Shown here: in pieces, positions 32,114-44,265 of the stretch
Layout: every line of letters begins with the position of its first letter
How positions within the stretch are numbered: position 1 is the first letter of the stretch
Assembly: GCA_031772625.1 (NCBI GenBank)
Contig: CM062808.1
Coordinates: 145,306,605-145,370,604 of the forward strand
DNA: 64,000 nt
DNA from: Pinus tabuliformis
Lineage: Eukaryota > Streptophyta > Pinopsida > Pinales > Pinaceae
Direction of reading: 5' to 3'
Notes under the pieces: generated by a model
What the model was told of the DNA's origin: nothing
What the model saw: only the letters and a program-made list of their open reading frames with translations
Databases searched by the model: none
Position numbers and translations under genes: made by a program

Positions 32114-34700
32114 GTGGAAGAAAGTCAATCCAAACCCCATCGTTCGAGGAGATTAGCGAGTCAACCGTCTTTGCCTCTGGAAGTGAAACCAATTCGGACA
32201 AAGCGGTCTTGTTTAACTGAGTCTAGTTCATCTAGGTTGTTTGAAACATCTGTTCCAACATCTTCAGGGACTCAAGTTACTCCAATTATTCCTGGTACAT
32301 CCACCTTTCAAGAGGAAGTTTCATAGTTACCTAAGGACACTAGTATTGATCCTAGTGTAACAGTAACTACTTCTGAACCTGAAACAACTCCATCAAGAGT
32401 TGATATAGAACCAATCCCAGTTCAAACCGAGGTTACATCTGAACCTCCCTTTGACACTAAAGTTTAGTTACCTGAACATCTGGACTTTGAATTTCAGTAT
32501 CCAGAAGCTGTTACCCATCTAGCATTTATCACTGAAGAAGCTACACCTTCTTCTGCACTAGAAATCATTTACAGACTTAACGGTCAACCTCTTCCACCTG
32601 GCTTGATTGCCATAGAGGAGATAGTAGAGGATCCTCCATCTACCACCATGTTTCATTTTGGAACTGGGATTAACCTTTATCTTGCTACTCCTGAGTTTGC
32701 TTCTTTTAATCATGCTTCATCACAAGTTCTCGTCAAATCGTTAGGACAACTTTTGGATAAGTTAACCATGTCAGAGCAGCCGTCAACATCCCACTCTGTA
32801 TCATTTGATGCAGCTGTAGCAGAATCATCTGCTGCCACACCTTTGATGTTTTCTGCTACACCTGAGTCGCACTTATACGGTGCATCATCCGTTCTGGTTG
32901 GTTACCAAACACTAGCTGGAACCCACTCAGTGGTTGCCTCTGCCCCATGGTCAACTCCCATTTACTCGTCTGGAATCCCATCTAGTTTTTCTCACATGGA
33001 AACTCAGCAATTTGATCCTGCATATCAGTATCAATTTGGGCAAACTAGTTATCAAAGACCGATGTATCAATTAAACACTGGAATGCCACCATACGGAGAG
33101 CAGTATGCTTACTCACCGTTTCCTCCCTTTTCCGAGGGAAAAACATATGAGAGTTTTCCTCAATATTTATGTCAAACTGGAGTTAGAGCTAGTGGTTAGC
33201 AACCAGTACTGCCACAGCAACCAAGGGTTGTATATCCAACACAACCAATCCAACCTGTATCCAATATTCCCGCTAAACCTGCTGTTACGACTATGCCACA
33301 GACACAAGCACATGAAAGTTGCGTCTCAACTGGTACAAACTGTAAGGCGCTTGAGTGAAGACCCGTGGAGAGAGGTCGTGTGGAGACTCGCGCATGGTCA
33401 CCTGAGAGTTGGATATCTGTTTCAGATTTGTTGTCTGGAAAGCAATGATTTTAAGTAGAAGTAAGTCCTGCATACACTAAGCTTCATCATTTATATTCAG
33501 TCTCTATATTTTCTGTATGTGTTGAGCATTTGAATGGTCAGAGTTAGTATTTTGCCAGAGTCAGTATCCTATCGAATCACGTAATGACTTTTTATTTATG
33601 GTGTTCATCCAGCACTCCTAATGATGATTCGATTAGACTTTGTCTTTTCTAGAGAATGATTACTGGTCAAGCTGCAAAATGGTATATTGAATTACCTAGA
33701 GCTTCTTTTAATAACTTCACCATTCTAGCCACTACCTTCCTAACCCACTTTCAATTACCTATCAGGTACAAAACTAGAACAAAACTTCTTACCAACTTTA
33801 AACAGACTACCTCCACTCACATATCAGATCATATTCATGAGCGGCAGCGTCGTCGTCAAATGGTTAAGACATTTGTTCCTGATAATATTTTAGCTGAGTG
33901 GTTTATAAAGTCCTTATTGCCATCTATCACTGAGGATGTGGTGAAAGGAGGAGTTGTCACAAAAGAGCAAGTCATTGCTCGTGCCCAATATTTCGATCTG
34001 ATTTATACACAATCAGGCATTCTCTATGACAAAATTCCTGATCCACCCAAACTAGCTTTCACTGTTCCACCACCTCCAAAATCAAGTAGGGACTCTCATG
34101 TCGGCGATGGCGTGATCGTTTCCTCGATCACATAAATGGAAAGAGGACCATCTAGTCAAGCTCTTGCTATTTCCAGTTAAATGAAAATTCATCTGAAAAC
34201 AATCTTTCCTCTAAGATTAATGTCGTGTGATCTCACAAAGGCAAAAATCCAAAGCAACAAGGAGGCAAGATGAAAGGGAAGAATGATAAGAACAAACACG
34301 AGAATTCCACTCTTGAAAAATCATTTGAAACCCCTACTGCGGCTAGGAACCTCATTATCCATGTTTGATATGCAATGAAGAGCATTTTACAAGAGACTGT
34401 CCACATCGATCTGAGGTCTCAAAACTTTTAAAGGCTTCAAATACCTCAGAAGTGTTGACAGATCTGTTTCCAAACCCAGAAACACATTTGGTTGCCACTG
34501 ATAATGCTTCCACATCCCAAGTTCTTATGTTGTCCATCACAAATACAAAAAATTATGTTTTGGTATCGACAAGGAATAAAGATCACGGGAATCCATCGTC
34601 GTCGAATAACCAGGCTACTGATCAACCTAGTACATTGACCACGACTTCACCGGATGTTTTTCCACCGATTATTCCTGAATTAACCATAAAGACTCCAAAA
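32114..34700 (+). pseudogene. gag: Unit B gag
   Basis: Same Ser/Thr/Pro-rich arm as unit A, with the same two stops (near 32324 and 32465) plus its own TAG near 33197. The frame is interrupted at 33313-33567 by unrelated DNA replacing 707 bp of the A sequence. The capsid core resumes at 33656 (GQAAKWYIELPRASF, then LAEWFIKSLLPSITEDV). The zinc knuckle at about 34362-34405 is intact (CLICNEEHFTRDCPH, CX2CX3HX4C). Confidence 0.8.
33313..33567 (+). other. 255-bp insert of unknown origin within unit B gag
   Basis: Between matching flanks (AAGCACA on the left, ATCGAATCA on the right), unit A has 707 bp of gag and unit B has this unrelated stretch. I see no other copy in the window. It opens with an ATG (33312) and a 48-codon frame to TAG at 33456-33458 containing many CG dinucleotides (GCG, CGC, CCG, GTCGTG), unlike the CG-poor retrotransposon around it. 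It may be filler DNA copied from elsewhere during break repair, possibly from a gene. The peptide (SEDPWREVVWRLAHGHLRVG...) was not recognised. Confidence 0.5.
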
Positions 34701-35800
34701 GTAGCTGTACATAAATCGACATTTAATCCTTGTGATCGAGTAGCCAAAAATTACAATATAGTGGAGGGCTTGGCTCAATCACCTTCTACTATGTCGACAC
34801 TAAAGGTATTACAAAATTGTCCCTCCCAAAAGCAGGCTTTGTTATCAGCGATAGGTGGGATCAATCCTACGGATTCCAATCTTGTGGTCTTTAATCATAC
34901 AGGATATACACCATAGTTACCTGCACAACTCGCTTTCCTTATACAGGTAAAATCCCTCAATAAAAATGTTCATCAAACCATTATTGATGAGGGGGCATCT
35001 ACCTATATAATGTCAATGAATTGCTGGAAAACTCTTGGTTCACCACCCTTGTCACGATCACCAACAACACTAAAAGCTTTCGATGGAAGAATGTACACTC
35101 CATACAGGATTTTAAGTAGCTTGCAAGTTGAACTAGGGGGAAAAACAGTAGATATTGAAGTCGAGGTTGTTGATGGACTCCTTGATTACAATATTTTACT
35201 GGGAAGGCCTTGGGTATATGCTATGGCTGCGGTTGTGTCCACATACTTTCGAACAATTGCATTTCCCTTCAAAGGTGGAATCACAGTCATCGACCAACTA
35301 GCCTTCTTTGCTAATAGCTTACAAGCTAAGGGAAGCATTCCATTGATACATGGAAATTCACAATCACTTCAAAATGTTTGAGTGGGTCTCCTAAAAGATC
35401 CTTCCTTGATGGGAACTTTCAACCTTCCGTCTCCATCTCGTTTTGCGGAAGTAGCGAGATTGGAAACCTGCAACATGATCTCTTCTACTTCATCTAAGTT
35501 TAAGAAGAGTTCCAACTATTTTGAGAGTGATGATTATCGTGAGGTGATGTCACCAAGCCCCGCTGAATCTTTGTAGCAATCAATCTATTGGGCTTGTGCG
35601 GAAAACTCGAATCCGCACTCAGCAATTGTATGGGTAGATAGGACTTTAGAATATGGCACCTCTTCTGATCCTTGGTCATGTATAAATTCTACGGACGAAG
35701 GAATCATCCAATCAATGATGATAGGAGAGATGCCGGGGGAATATTATCATCATCGTTCCCACCTTTGAGATGACGATGAAGATTATTCAAAGTAACTCAA
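34701..35800 (+). pseudogene. pro: Unit B protease region
   Basis: Active-site motif DEGAS starting at 34986, then MSMNCWKTLGSPP, VDIEVEVVDGLLDYNILLGRPWVYAM, and the block GSIPLIHGN, as in unit A. One stop at 35379-35381 follows QSLQNV, after which the frame continues to 35576. It would process the polyprotein if expressed. Better preserved than the unit A copy (GRPW instead of GRPR). Confidence 0.78.
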
Positions 35801-37264
35801 TCACCCTTCAATTGTTGATTTTTTATTGAATTCTGTACATATAATCGATTCTGAGCGAATCTGTCTAACATTGAAGAAACAATCGCATTAAATATTTCGA
35901 CCAAACCCAATGTTGTAGAAAATATTCACATCGGCAAATCTTGTTCTCCATTAGAACTAGATAATTGCTGTGCTCTTTTTTGCGAATTAAGAAACATATT
36001 TGCATGGTCTTATGAAGAATTGTCAAGCATTGACTCAAGCATTGTTGAACACGAAATTAAAATGTATCATGATGTCAAACCAATACGACAATGGCTTCAA
36101 CCTGTTCATCCAAAGAAAGTCGCTGCCACTAAAGCAAAGGTTGAAATTTTTTTTCATGCTGGCTTCATTTTCCCTGTACCTCTGACTGATTGGGTATCAA
36201 ATATTTTTCTAGTGATTAAAAAACAAGGAACAATTCGAGTGTGCATCCATTGTAGGGATGTAAATCAAGAATTTCCGAAGGACAACTATTCTACACCCTT
36301 TATCGACCAGATTATTGATGAATGTGCCAGATGTGAAATCTTTTCATTCATGGATGGATTTTCTGGTTACAATCAAATCAATATTCGCCCACAGGACCAA
36401 TCAAAAACTGCATTTATATGTCCGTGGGGCACATTCACATACCGTAAATTACCTTTTGGTTTGAAGAAAATATGGGCTACATTTCAGAGGGCAATGAATT
36501 ATGCCTTCCATGACATCAAACACATACTTCAACCATATCTTGATGATCTACCTGCTCATTCACGAAAACGGATTAATCACATGCAACATTTGAGAGCCAT
36601 ATTTTTGCGTTATCGACACTCAAAATAAGACTCAATCCACAAAAATGTGTGTTTTGTGTTGGTTCTGGTCGGCTTCTTGGCTTTATAGTTTCTAAAGATG
36701 GAATTCGACTCAATCCAATAAATGTTCAGGCAATTCTTGACATGCCTTCTCCTTCAAATTTGTTATAGATCCAAAGACTTCAAGGGAAGGCAAACTTTCT
36801 GAGGAGGTTCATTCCAAACTATGTTGAGCTAGCTAAAGGTTATACACATCTATTGAATAAAGGGGTAACCTTCCATTTGGATCAGGTTGCGCAAGCTTCC
36901 TTTGATGCTCTCAAATATTCCCTCATAAAAGCATCATTAATGTATGCCCCTAACTATCAAAGAGACCTCTACCTGTATCTCGCTGCTGTAGATATGACCA
37001 TCAGTATGGTATTAGTGAAAGAAGATGACAGAAATGAACATCTTGTATATTATTTAAGTACATCTTAATGATATAGAAAGTAAATATTCATACTTTGAAA
37101 AGTTAGCTTTAGTAGTCGTTCAAGCTGTACAAGGATTTCAACATTATATTCTCGTTCGCAAAACTACCATTATATCGGATTGCAACCCTATGACATACAT
37201 TTTGTCATGTCAAATGCTGGGGGGAAAATATTCTAAATGGATATTTATATTGCAGTAGTTTGAT
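35801..37264 (+). pseudogene. pol: Unit B reverse transcriptase and RNase H
   Basis: The RT stretch is open for 202 codons (36020-36628): SIVEHEIKMY, TDWVSNIF, CIHCRDVNQ, FSFMDGFSGYNQI, PWGTFTYRKLPFGLK and YLDDLPAHS with YLDD at 36536-36547. A one-base loss near 36620 shifts the frame in FLRYRHSK. A stop in LL*IQRLQGK (near 36765) is shared with A. The RNase H (36853-37240) has LAAVDMTIS and YSLIKAS in frame, then a frame change near 37066. First catalytic Asp and TIISDCNP are kept. Confidence 0.82.
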
Positions 37265-38358
37265 TTGGAATTCATCAAATCCAAATCAAAGAAATCTCTC
37301 ATCTTTGCGGAGCAACTTTGCGACCTTCCCTCGTCCTCCAATTATTCAACATCAGAAGCATCAATATTGGATGAGTCTCTGTTTCTAATTTCGTCAAGTG
37401 ATCCATGGTATGGAGATATACTAATCTATCTCCAGACCCAAGCTTTTAGGCCTAACACCTCTCACTCTGAACAGCGACGTATTCAATACCAAGCCAAAGA
37501 TTATCTGATCGTTGGTGATACACTTTATCGTCGTGGTGTCGATACGATTTTGCGAAGGTGCCTTATGCATGAGGAGGCCAAAAAGGCTTTGAATGAATGT
37601 CATTCAGGTGCTTGTGGGGGCATTTATCTATTTACGCAACAGCACAAAAAATCCTGTGAGTTGGTTACTTCTGGCCATATATATTTAAAGATTACATACT
37701 TGCTATTAGAAAGTGACATGCTTATCAGATTTTTGATCTTAAGACCAGATTACCACCTGCACCACTGCATCCCGTCGTTGTTGTTGGCCCATTCACAAAA
37801 TGGGGCATTGATTTCATGACATGTAACCCCACCTTGGCCGGGGGGCATGGGTATATTATAGTCGTTGTCGACTACTTTACCAAATGGGCTGAGGTGATGC
37901 CTACATTAAACAACAGTGGTGAAACGGTTGCAATTTTTTTTTTCAATCACATAGTTTCTAGATTCGCTGTGCCACAAGATATAGTCATAGATCATGGGTT
38001 GCATTTTCGCAATCACATGATGATCGAGATAACTACCAAGTTAGGACTATCTCATGATAGTTCTAATCCATATTATCCATAGGCTAACAGACAAGTTGAG
38101 GCAATCAACAAAGTCCTTAAGCGCATGCTGCAAAGAATGATTGGAGTCGATAAACGGAATTGGCATTTAATCTTGTACTCAGCTTTGTGGGCATACCAAA
38201 CCTTGGTGAGAAATGCGACCAGATTTACACCTTTTCAATTGGTGTATGTTTTGGAAGTAGTCTTACCAATTCAATGTGAAAACTCATCACTCAAGCTCAC
38301 AATTGACCTGCTACCTGAAACTTCTAAAGAAGAAGCTCGTTTCAATTTGGTTTGTTAA
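37265..38358 (+). pseudogene. pol: Unit B integrase, C-terminal part deleted
   Basis: Zinc-finger region with LRRCLMHEEA and ECHSGACGG; core with the first Asp intact (GIDFMTC), the second in VIDHGLH and the Glu in RQVEAIN. Stops and frame changes lie near 37816 and 38083. After KEEARF the sequence jumps straight to the spacer before the second RNase H, so the GPY/F module seen in unit A (16178-16560) is missing. The junction has a short TTTCAA match, as expected for a microhomology deletion. Confidence 0.82.
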
Positions 38359-38379
38359 TCCACTTCACATTTTTTGCAG

Positions 38380-38805
38380 ATGTCAAAATTTTTAGAACCA
38401 TTTGTTGGGTATGCCGACGGAGCTAGTCGTAGTACACAGAACTTATCTTCTACAGCCTGGGCCATCTTCGCTCCAAGCGACAAGTTAGTGAGTTTCATAG
38501 GGATATGTATTGGTCGATCAACAAATGACATCGCTAAGTATAGCATGTTGATTGAACTCCTCTCTGATGCCATTTCACATGGCATACACCGAATCATTGT
38601 CAGGCTAGATTCACAACTTGTCATTCTACAGCTTACTAGCGTTTATTCCATCTGAAACCCAACTATTCATCACATGTTCCTAAGAGTTTGAATTTTGGAA
38701 AGACATTTTGATTTCATTCAATCTCAACATATTTCCAGAAATTTAAACACATTGACTAACTCTCTAGCAGACTATGTGTTAAATAGACATTTGCAACATA
38801 TGTAA
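38380..38805 (+). pseudogene. Second RNase H (aRH) of unit B, catalytically damaged
   Basis: Same 141-codon length as in unit A, with ATG preceded by the acceptor-like TTTTTTGCAG. The first Asp (GYADGAS) and third acid (VRLDSQL) remain. The Glu is Lys (DIAKYS), the last Asp is Asn (LTNSLAD), and TGA follows VYSI near 38653. RNase H activity is therefore not expected. Confidence 0.75.
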
Positions 38806-39069
38806 AGAAAGCATTTCACATCATCATTTGCATAGGATTTCATCACTTAACCATAATAAAACTTCGAAAGTCAAATAGATAGCTGTTTATAAGTTTTCAT
38901 AAAAAAATTGTATCCAAGACAAAATTGGTCACCTAACCCTAGAAACTCAAAAATCAATGCAGTAAACATCCTAGACTAGTTATGCTGATGATAGAAGGTC
39001 ACCGCCTATGCTATCATGCGCAGGAGCCTCGTCCAATGACTCGGTACACCAGTGGTGTGGAATTGTAGC

Positions 39070-40264
39070 CTCATGGGTAACTCATCAATCTGGACATCCT
39101 AAATGTCAAGAGTTAAGTTCTCTACGTGATCCTGCAGATGAGCCAAGGTCTCTACTATGTCCAAGTCTTTAAGGACTTCTGACAGCTCCCTCCACTGGAA
39201 CATCTGCTTCCCGTGGGTGTGCCACAGGTCGAACTGGTCCAATATCTGCATACACATATGAGTTTATTTAGTCTTGGTAACAATAAAAAAAATAAAAAAT
39301 TGAAAAACTCAATAAAGAAAAGTGTGGTCAAAACAATTTACCGATAGCGCTCCACTGCTCCTCGAATGGTAATGCTAAATCTGGATCGCCTTGGAAATCC
39401 ATCCCTACATATGGATATTCTACAAAAGTCATCTCCTAATGGTTGAACCACTCGAAGAAGGTAGATGAAAATGAGATCTATGATAGGCCAGCATGCCAAG
39501 TCATAAGGTCTACCCATCACTGCATCCATGGTTCTCTTGTTCCAGGCACTCTCAGAGAAATGTTTTGTGGTTGCATGAGTGGGATTCTTTCCAAAGCAAA
39601 GGAAATCAAAATGGACACATAACCAAAATTTTTGGTCCTTCTAGCCTTCACTTTGGATAGTTGATCTTTCATAAGTGGAAGAACTGCCTCACACCAATTG
39701 AATACCCTCGGTTCCAGGCATTCCAAGGCATACTGCATGTAAGATCTGTTTGCTAAATGTGAGGCTACACTGCCAACCAATCTAGCAAGGGTAAAGAGAA
39801 TAGTCCTCAAATGTCAATCAATAACATCTCGGATAAGAATTTTTCCATATTTGATAGGTTGTGAACCTTTCCGACAGAACTGACGGATATAATCTCTCAC
39901 TGATTTGCCTCCTCGGGCGAGTCCTAATAATGAAAGAGGGGCACCCTGCATCGATAAACCTGTCATAAAATAAATATCCTCGATGGTGATAGGAATAGCT
40001 TTACCCCTAATTTGAAACACCTAGTCAATAGGATCCCAAGCATGAACAAGATACTGCAGCAAATCCATTTGTTGTCTCATGTTAGACAAGCGGAAAAACT
40101 TTAGCAAACCACAGTTCCTTAATGCATTTACTATGCCCTGGTCATTTAATGCAATCATGTATTGCTCTTCATGTTCTTGTTCTCACCATGTAACAACCAT
40201 TTTGATCCAATGAATACCTGAAACAAAATCATTAGGAAAGTTAGGATCTAATTTGGGCAAAAAA
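39070..40264 (-). pseudogene. Antisense extra ORF of unit B, intron-containing, plant-mobile-domain-like
   Basis: The unit B counterpart of 17281-18492. The longest open pieces are 39814-40020 (RGKAIPITIEDIYFMTGLS, ARGGKSVRDYIRQFC) and 39517-39810 (LFTLARLVGSVASHLANRSYMQYALE, FNWCEAVLPLM). They are in one frame, separated only by a TGA at 39814-39816 that unit A also has. A further shared TAG precedes VFQIRGK. The 96-bp GT-AG intron (39246-39341) is kept, with the same T-rich tract. Exon 2 is damaged by a small deletion. Upstream, TTTTGTTTCAG before GIHWIKMVV looks like another acceptor, so a first intron is possible. Function unknown. Confidence 0.55.
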
Positions 40265-42310
40265 CAGTTCAAAATTTGATGAAAAACAGCTTAAACTTGG
40301 TCTTCTGTGCCCATCTTACATAGCCCTTGAGGATAGTGCTATGCATAGCAGGTTGCCTGTTAGCAACCTAGTATGCATCACACTTTTCGATAGGGACTAG
40401 GTGCGATGGTTGAAAAGTGAAATTTTTTAACCCTAGAGGCCCAGAAAACTAAGAAAATTTGTGTAAAACGGAAAAAGAATGGTACAGAATTGAAGAGCAT
40501 AAGGATAGCTCCTACCTGGTCCTGACAGCACGGGAAATGATCCACAGAATCTCTCTCAATTGACTGGTGAAATTTGGGGAAAAAATGCTTCAAAGCTCCA
40601 AAATCCAAAGTTAGAAATGAAATGGTGAAAATGAATTGTTAAAACTAGTTTTTATGTTTACTTTTTCATGTATATCAAGTAAATGTTGATTTTATTCATT
40701 TTTCATCTATAAATATGTATGTTTAATCATTTTTTATGGAGTTTTGAGTAGGATAAACAACTGAGAACAAAATCTAATGTGCTAATGGTGAGTTATCCAT
40801 CTTTGACCACCAATCAAACTTTTCATTTTCTTTTCGAGCTTTGATTTAAAAATGAAAAGGAAATGATAGAGTCCTCTTTAAAATCTTTTCAGACTCTTTA
40901 AATAAGAAAAGATAGTTGAGCGCTTGTCTCTTTTAGCTTGTTAAAGTATTGGAAATGACATCTCTCTCATATTATTTTATCCTTTTTCGGACTTGAGGGA
41001 TTATTTTACGAAAAATAACTCATGGAGTTTTCTTTTCGTCTCTTTTCAAACTCTCTAAACATGAAAACGACCGAGTTATACTTGTCATTAAACTGGTTAA
41101 AATAATAGCGACAAACTTGTCCATCTATATAAGAATTAAAGTTTCACCGTCGCTAGACTCGTTAAAACATCGAATAGCGATGGGTTTGCCCGAAGGGCGA
41201 ATTATAGAACAAGAATATGTTATCCTCCTCAAGCTTGATAAAAAATAAAGAGGTACTGGTCAGTAATGACTGGCTAAAATGGGAAAAATCTTGAAAACTT
41301 ATGGTAGCGAGTCGCTCTTGAACATGACACTTTCACTTCATCTCCATGATTGATTTGGGTTGGGTTATTCCATTTGTTGGTCATCATACCATTGGTCTGT
41401 CACACCATCCATCTTTTTGGGTTAATGCTACCAATTCATCTCAGTGTCACCGATATGTTCAAGAGAAGTCATCCAGTTAAAGTCTCATCTATTGCAATAC
41501 TATAAAACTTCATTTTCATAACCACCATTCCTAAGCCTTATGTCATCAGTTCGTTTTCATATCCAAAAAAAAATTGCCTTGTTTTTTGTAGTAAATGTGG
41601 GATACATCAAGGCCCTCCTACGATGAGTCACTTATTGTTGACGACAACTCATTATCCAAGAAGTCGACTTAGAAACACCCTTTTAGTGCTTTGAAGCTTG
41701 CATACATCAATGGAAAGTTTTCTCACTTCCGGCTACAGGTTGACATCAATGGCCTTCGTCTGAACGATTTTTCATGGTGTTTGACATCGAATCATCTATT
41801 TACACCACGTAAAATGTACTGTGATACCTTGAGGATCATCTTCATTATCGGTGATCCCTCTTGCACCTGTTTTCACCTTACATCATTAGCCAGTAATCAG
41901 ACGATGTCTCTCCATGTTTGACCCCAGAACATCTTTTCACATGGATTGACTTGTACCTTGAGTGAATATTGAAAAAGTTTGAGGACCCCGGATCTAGTTT
42001 CATCCATCCGGGCTGCGATATATTCAGGAGTATAAAAGCATCAAATGTACACAGACTTTACATAGATGGTCATCCTAATCATAGACTACAAGTCTATATC
42101 TACAGATGACTATTTGATCTATGTACATATAATGAAATTTTATAAAGCTGAGCATAGGGATGCCTCCCTCAACTAGTTCATGAAAAGTCATATTATCATG
42201 TATTGTATTGTAATTGATGCAGGTCACCTTCCAGTTCGAAACTTCTAATCCTCATGATAAATCATTTCACCCAACATGAACATTTATGACCGCATGCTTT
42301 AAGGGGCAAC
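40265..42310 (+). other. Unit B 3' untranslated region, with the empty site of Copia-2
   Basis: No coding signal. It has the palindrome TGCTATGCATAGCA at 40337-40350, stem motifs at about 40855-41100, and the conserved GTGTTTGACATCGAATCATC block starting at 41777. The uninterrupted target of Copia-2 is at about 42018-42032. It ends in the polypurine tract GCTTTAAGGGGCAAC before the LTR; one G of the tract is mutated to A. Confidence 0.7.
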
Positions 42311-43236
42311 TGTTATAGACATATTTGGACACATCAACCCCAAACTTACATGTGATATATTAGGGTTCATCAACCCCTAAAATAGTTTTTTATGCCCTAA
42401 ACAAACTTAGTCATCTGAATGCCTCATTCCCCAAAATTTCCACCAATAAAATCATCCAAAATGTGCCTAAATTGAATCATTGCTAAAAGCCTTGTGTTAG
42501 AGTGCGATGCATAGCAGGTACTACACTATCAAAGTGCTATGAATCATAGTATGACCCTCTGTAAAGTGCAATGGGCAAGGTTAGACAACATTCTGGGAGT
42601 GTTTGATGAGTCAGCTGCTCATGGAAGCCTCTAGAAGCTTCTCCTATGCCACTTGCGTCCCTGAGTTTGCCCAAGGATGACTAAAGGAACTAGGAAACAT
42701 TCTCCAATTCCCCTCTTTCATGGAGCCAATTCATAAAAATAGAAAAGCATTCATCATCCCCATTGATGACTCAACCTCTTGCAATCATCTATAAAAGGAT
42801 CTCTCATCCAAGAGAACAGAAGGCTGAATTATTCAGAGTTGTAAGGAAGTGCTACTAGTTTCAGTATTGAGGTGAGAGCATTGTGTTATTGTTGGTATGT
42901 TCTTGCTGATTCATGAGGTGAAGAAGGCTTGAAGCTACGAGGATGGCGCTGGATCAGACTTCTTATGGGTTGCAATTCTCCTTGTTATCAATAAAGTTCT
43001 TCAAGATTTTTCCCAATTGATTGTGTTAACTGTAAATGCATTCATTTGTTTATCATATTTATGATTCTATGATGTTTACGCTGTGATAGATCATTATGCT
43101 TTGAAAAGTCTTTGTTTCTGTAGCTGTGCAGGTACTTTCCAAGCATGTTAAGTATGGGGAGGAGTTACAATATTGGCCAGAGGAGAGGGAGATCAAGCAA
43201 GGATTCAAGCGAAAGATACAGGTTGGTCTTTCACAA
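42311..43236 (+). repeat. Right LTR of the gypsy array, part 1 (cut by Gypsy-D)
   Basis: Starts TGTTATAG after the polypurine tract and matches the middle LTR until TCTTTCACAA at 43236, where Gypsy-D begins. The remainder is at 59171-59287. Together the two parts give about 1043 bp, the same length as the middle LTR. Confidence 0.9.
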
Positions 43237-44265
43237 TGCTATGGGGTAAAATGCACGGTGTATGGAGAATGAAAACTACCCTCAAAGGCCTTCTTGGGAC
43301 CTTCGGCATACTGTAATATTATCTGTAGAAGATACCAACTTATACACATGTTCATGTATCAAATACAAGTTGACAAAGTATGGAAAGAGGATTACCTCAA
43401 GTCTCCTTCTATATTTGTTTGGAGATCACTATGCAGCCAAGAAGAACTCCTTCAAAGCCCACTCCAAGACAATTCCTTCACAAAGAAAAGGCAAACACAA
43501 TCACAACATACAATATTGAATACTGATATAAGAATGCAAAATGAAAATATATTTGTATACAACTTAAACTACTCAACTCGACAAGTATCGAAATGAGCGA
43601 CTCAATGAACAATGTTACCGACACTATGGAGTAGGGAATAGAACTATAGTTCTATATTTATAATGGAAGAGTGATTACAACCATCCGTTGTATCAGCCTT
43701 CCCTTTCCCCTTCTTCCTCTCTCTCTCTCTCTTTCAGCTCACTTCTTCAAGTGTATGACAGTTCACAACAGCTTAGTGGGTTATCCTTTCAAATGCTCTG
43801 ACCCCTTTCACAATGGCCCTCTCACTGCTTATGTAGCAATCGAGTTAGGGCTGCCAAGCTCCTCCTAGAGTTCATTAGGGAAAAAGTAATGAACCTGCCT
43901 CTTATTCCAGCTCTTTCCCTTTTTCCTTCTTTTTCAAATTAGAATTTCCCCAAATAATTTGCTTTTTGGGACTTTCCCTGCTTTTCTTGAGCAAATTTAG
44001 GGATAAATATCTATATATTTGTGAGCAGATTCATTGGGTTGACCCAATGAACATCTCTTAGTTTCACTAACGCTCCCCCTGGTCTAACAAATTGAGTTAG
44101 CAGGGTGACTAACGCTCCTCTATGCTTGGTAACAAGCTTTATAAAGTAGGTTAGCAATGAAAAACCAGTGTTAGTGTGGATTCAAGGCCTACAATTGTGG
44201 TCTTTGCTTCAGTCATGCTATCTTTCACCTCTGAGTTGATGAGGAGGTCATTTTGTCCTATAACA
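43237..44265 (-). repeat. 3' LTR of Gypsy-D, 1029 bp
   Basis: Bounded by TGCTATGGGG and CCTATAACA on the plus strand, and pairs with 58139-59165. It is the 3' LTR because the minus-strand polypurine tract CTTTAGGGGGCATC abuts it at 44266-44279. Minus-strand TATA (TATAAATATAG) at 43652-43662; a short CT microsatellite near 43720. Confidence 0.9.

Larger units (their letters stand above)
29251..43236 (+). mobile_element. Gypsy array unit B: second Tat-lineage-like unit
   Basis: Repeats the whole layout of unit A from shared LTR to right LTR (right LTR 42311-43236 continued at 59171-59287 beyond Gypsy-D). The interior is about 12.0 kb. The length difference from A is explained by the loss of a 707-bp gag segment replaced by 255 bp, and of about 385 bp between integrase and the second RNase H. 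It keeps some residues lost in A (zinc knuckle, first integrase Asp) and has lost others. Confidence 0.85.
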
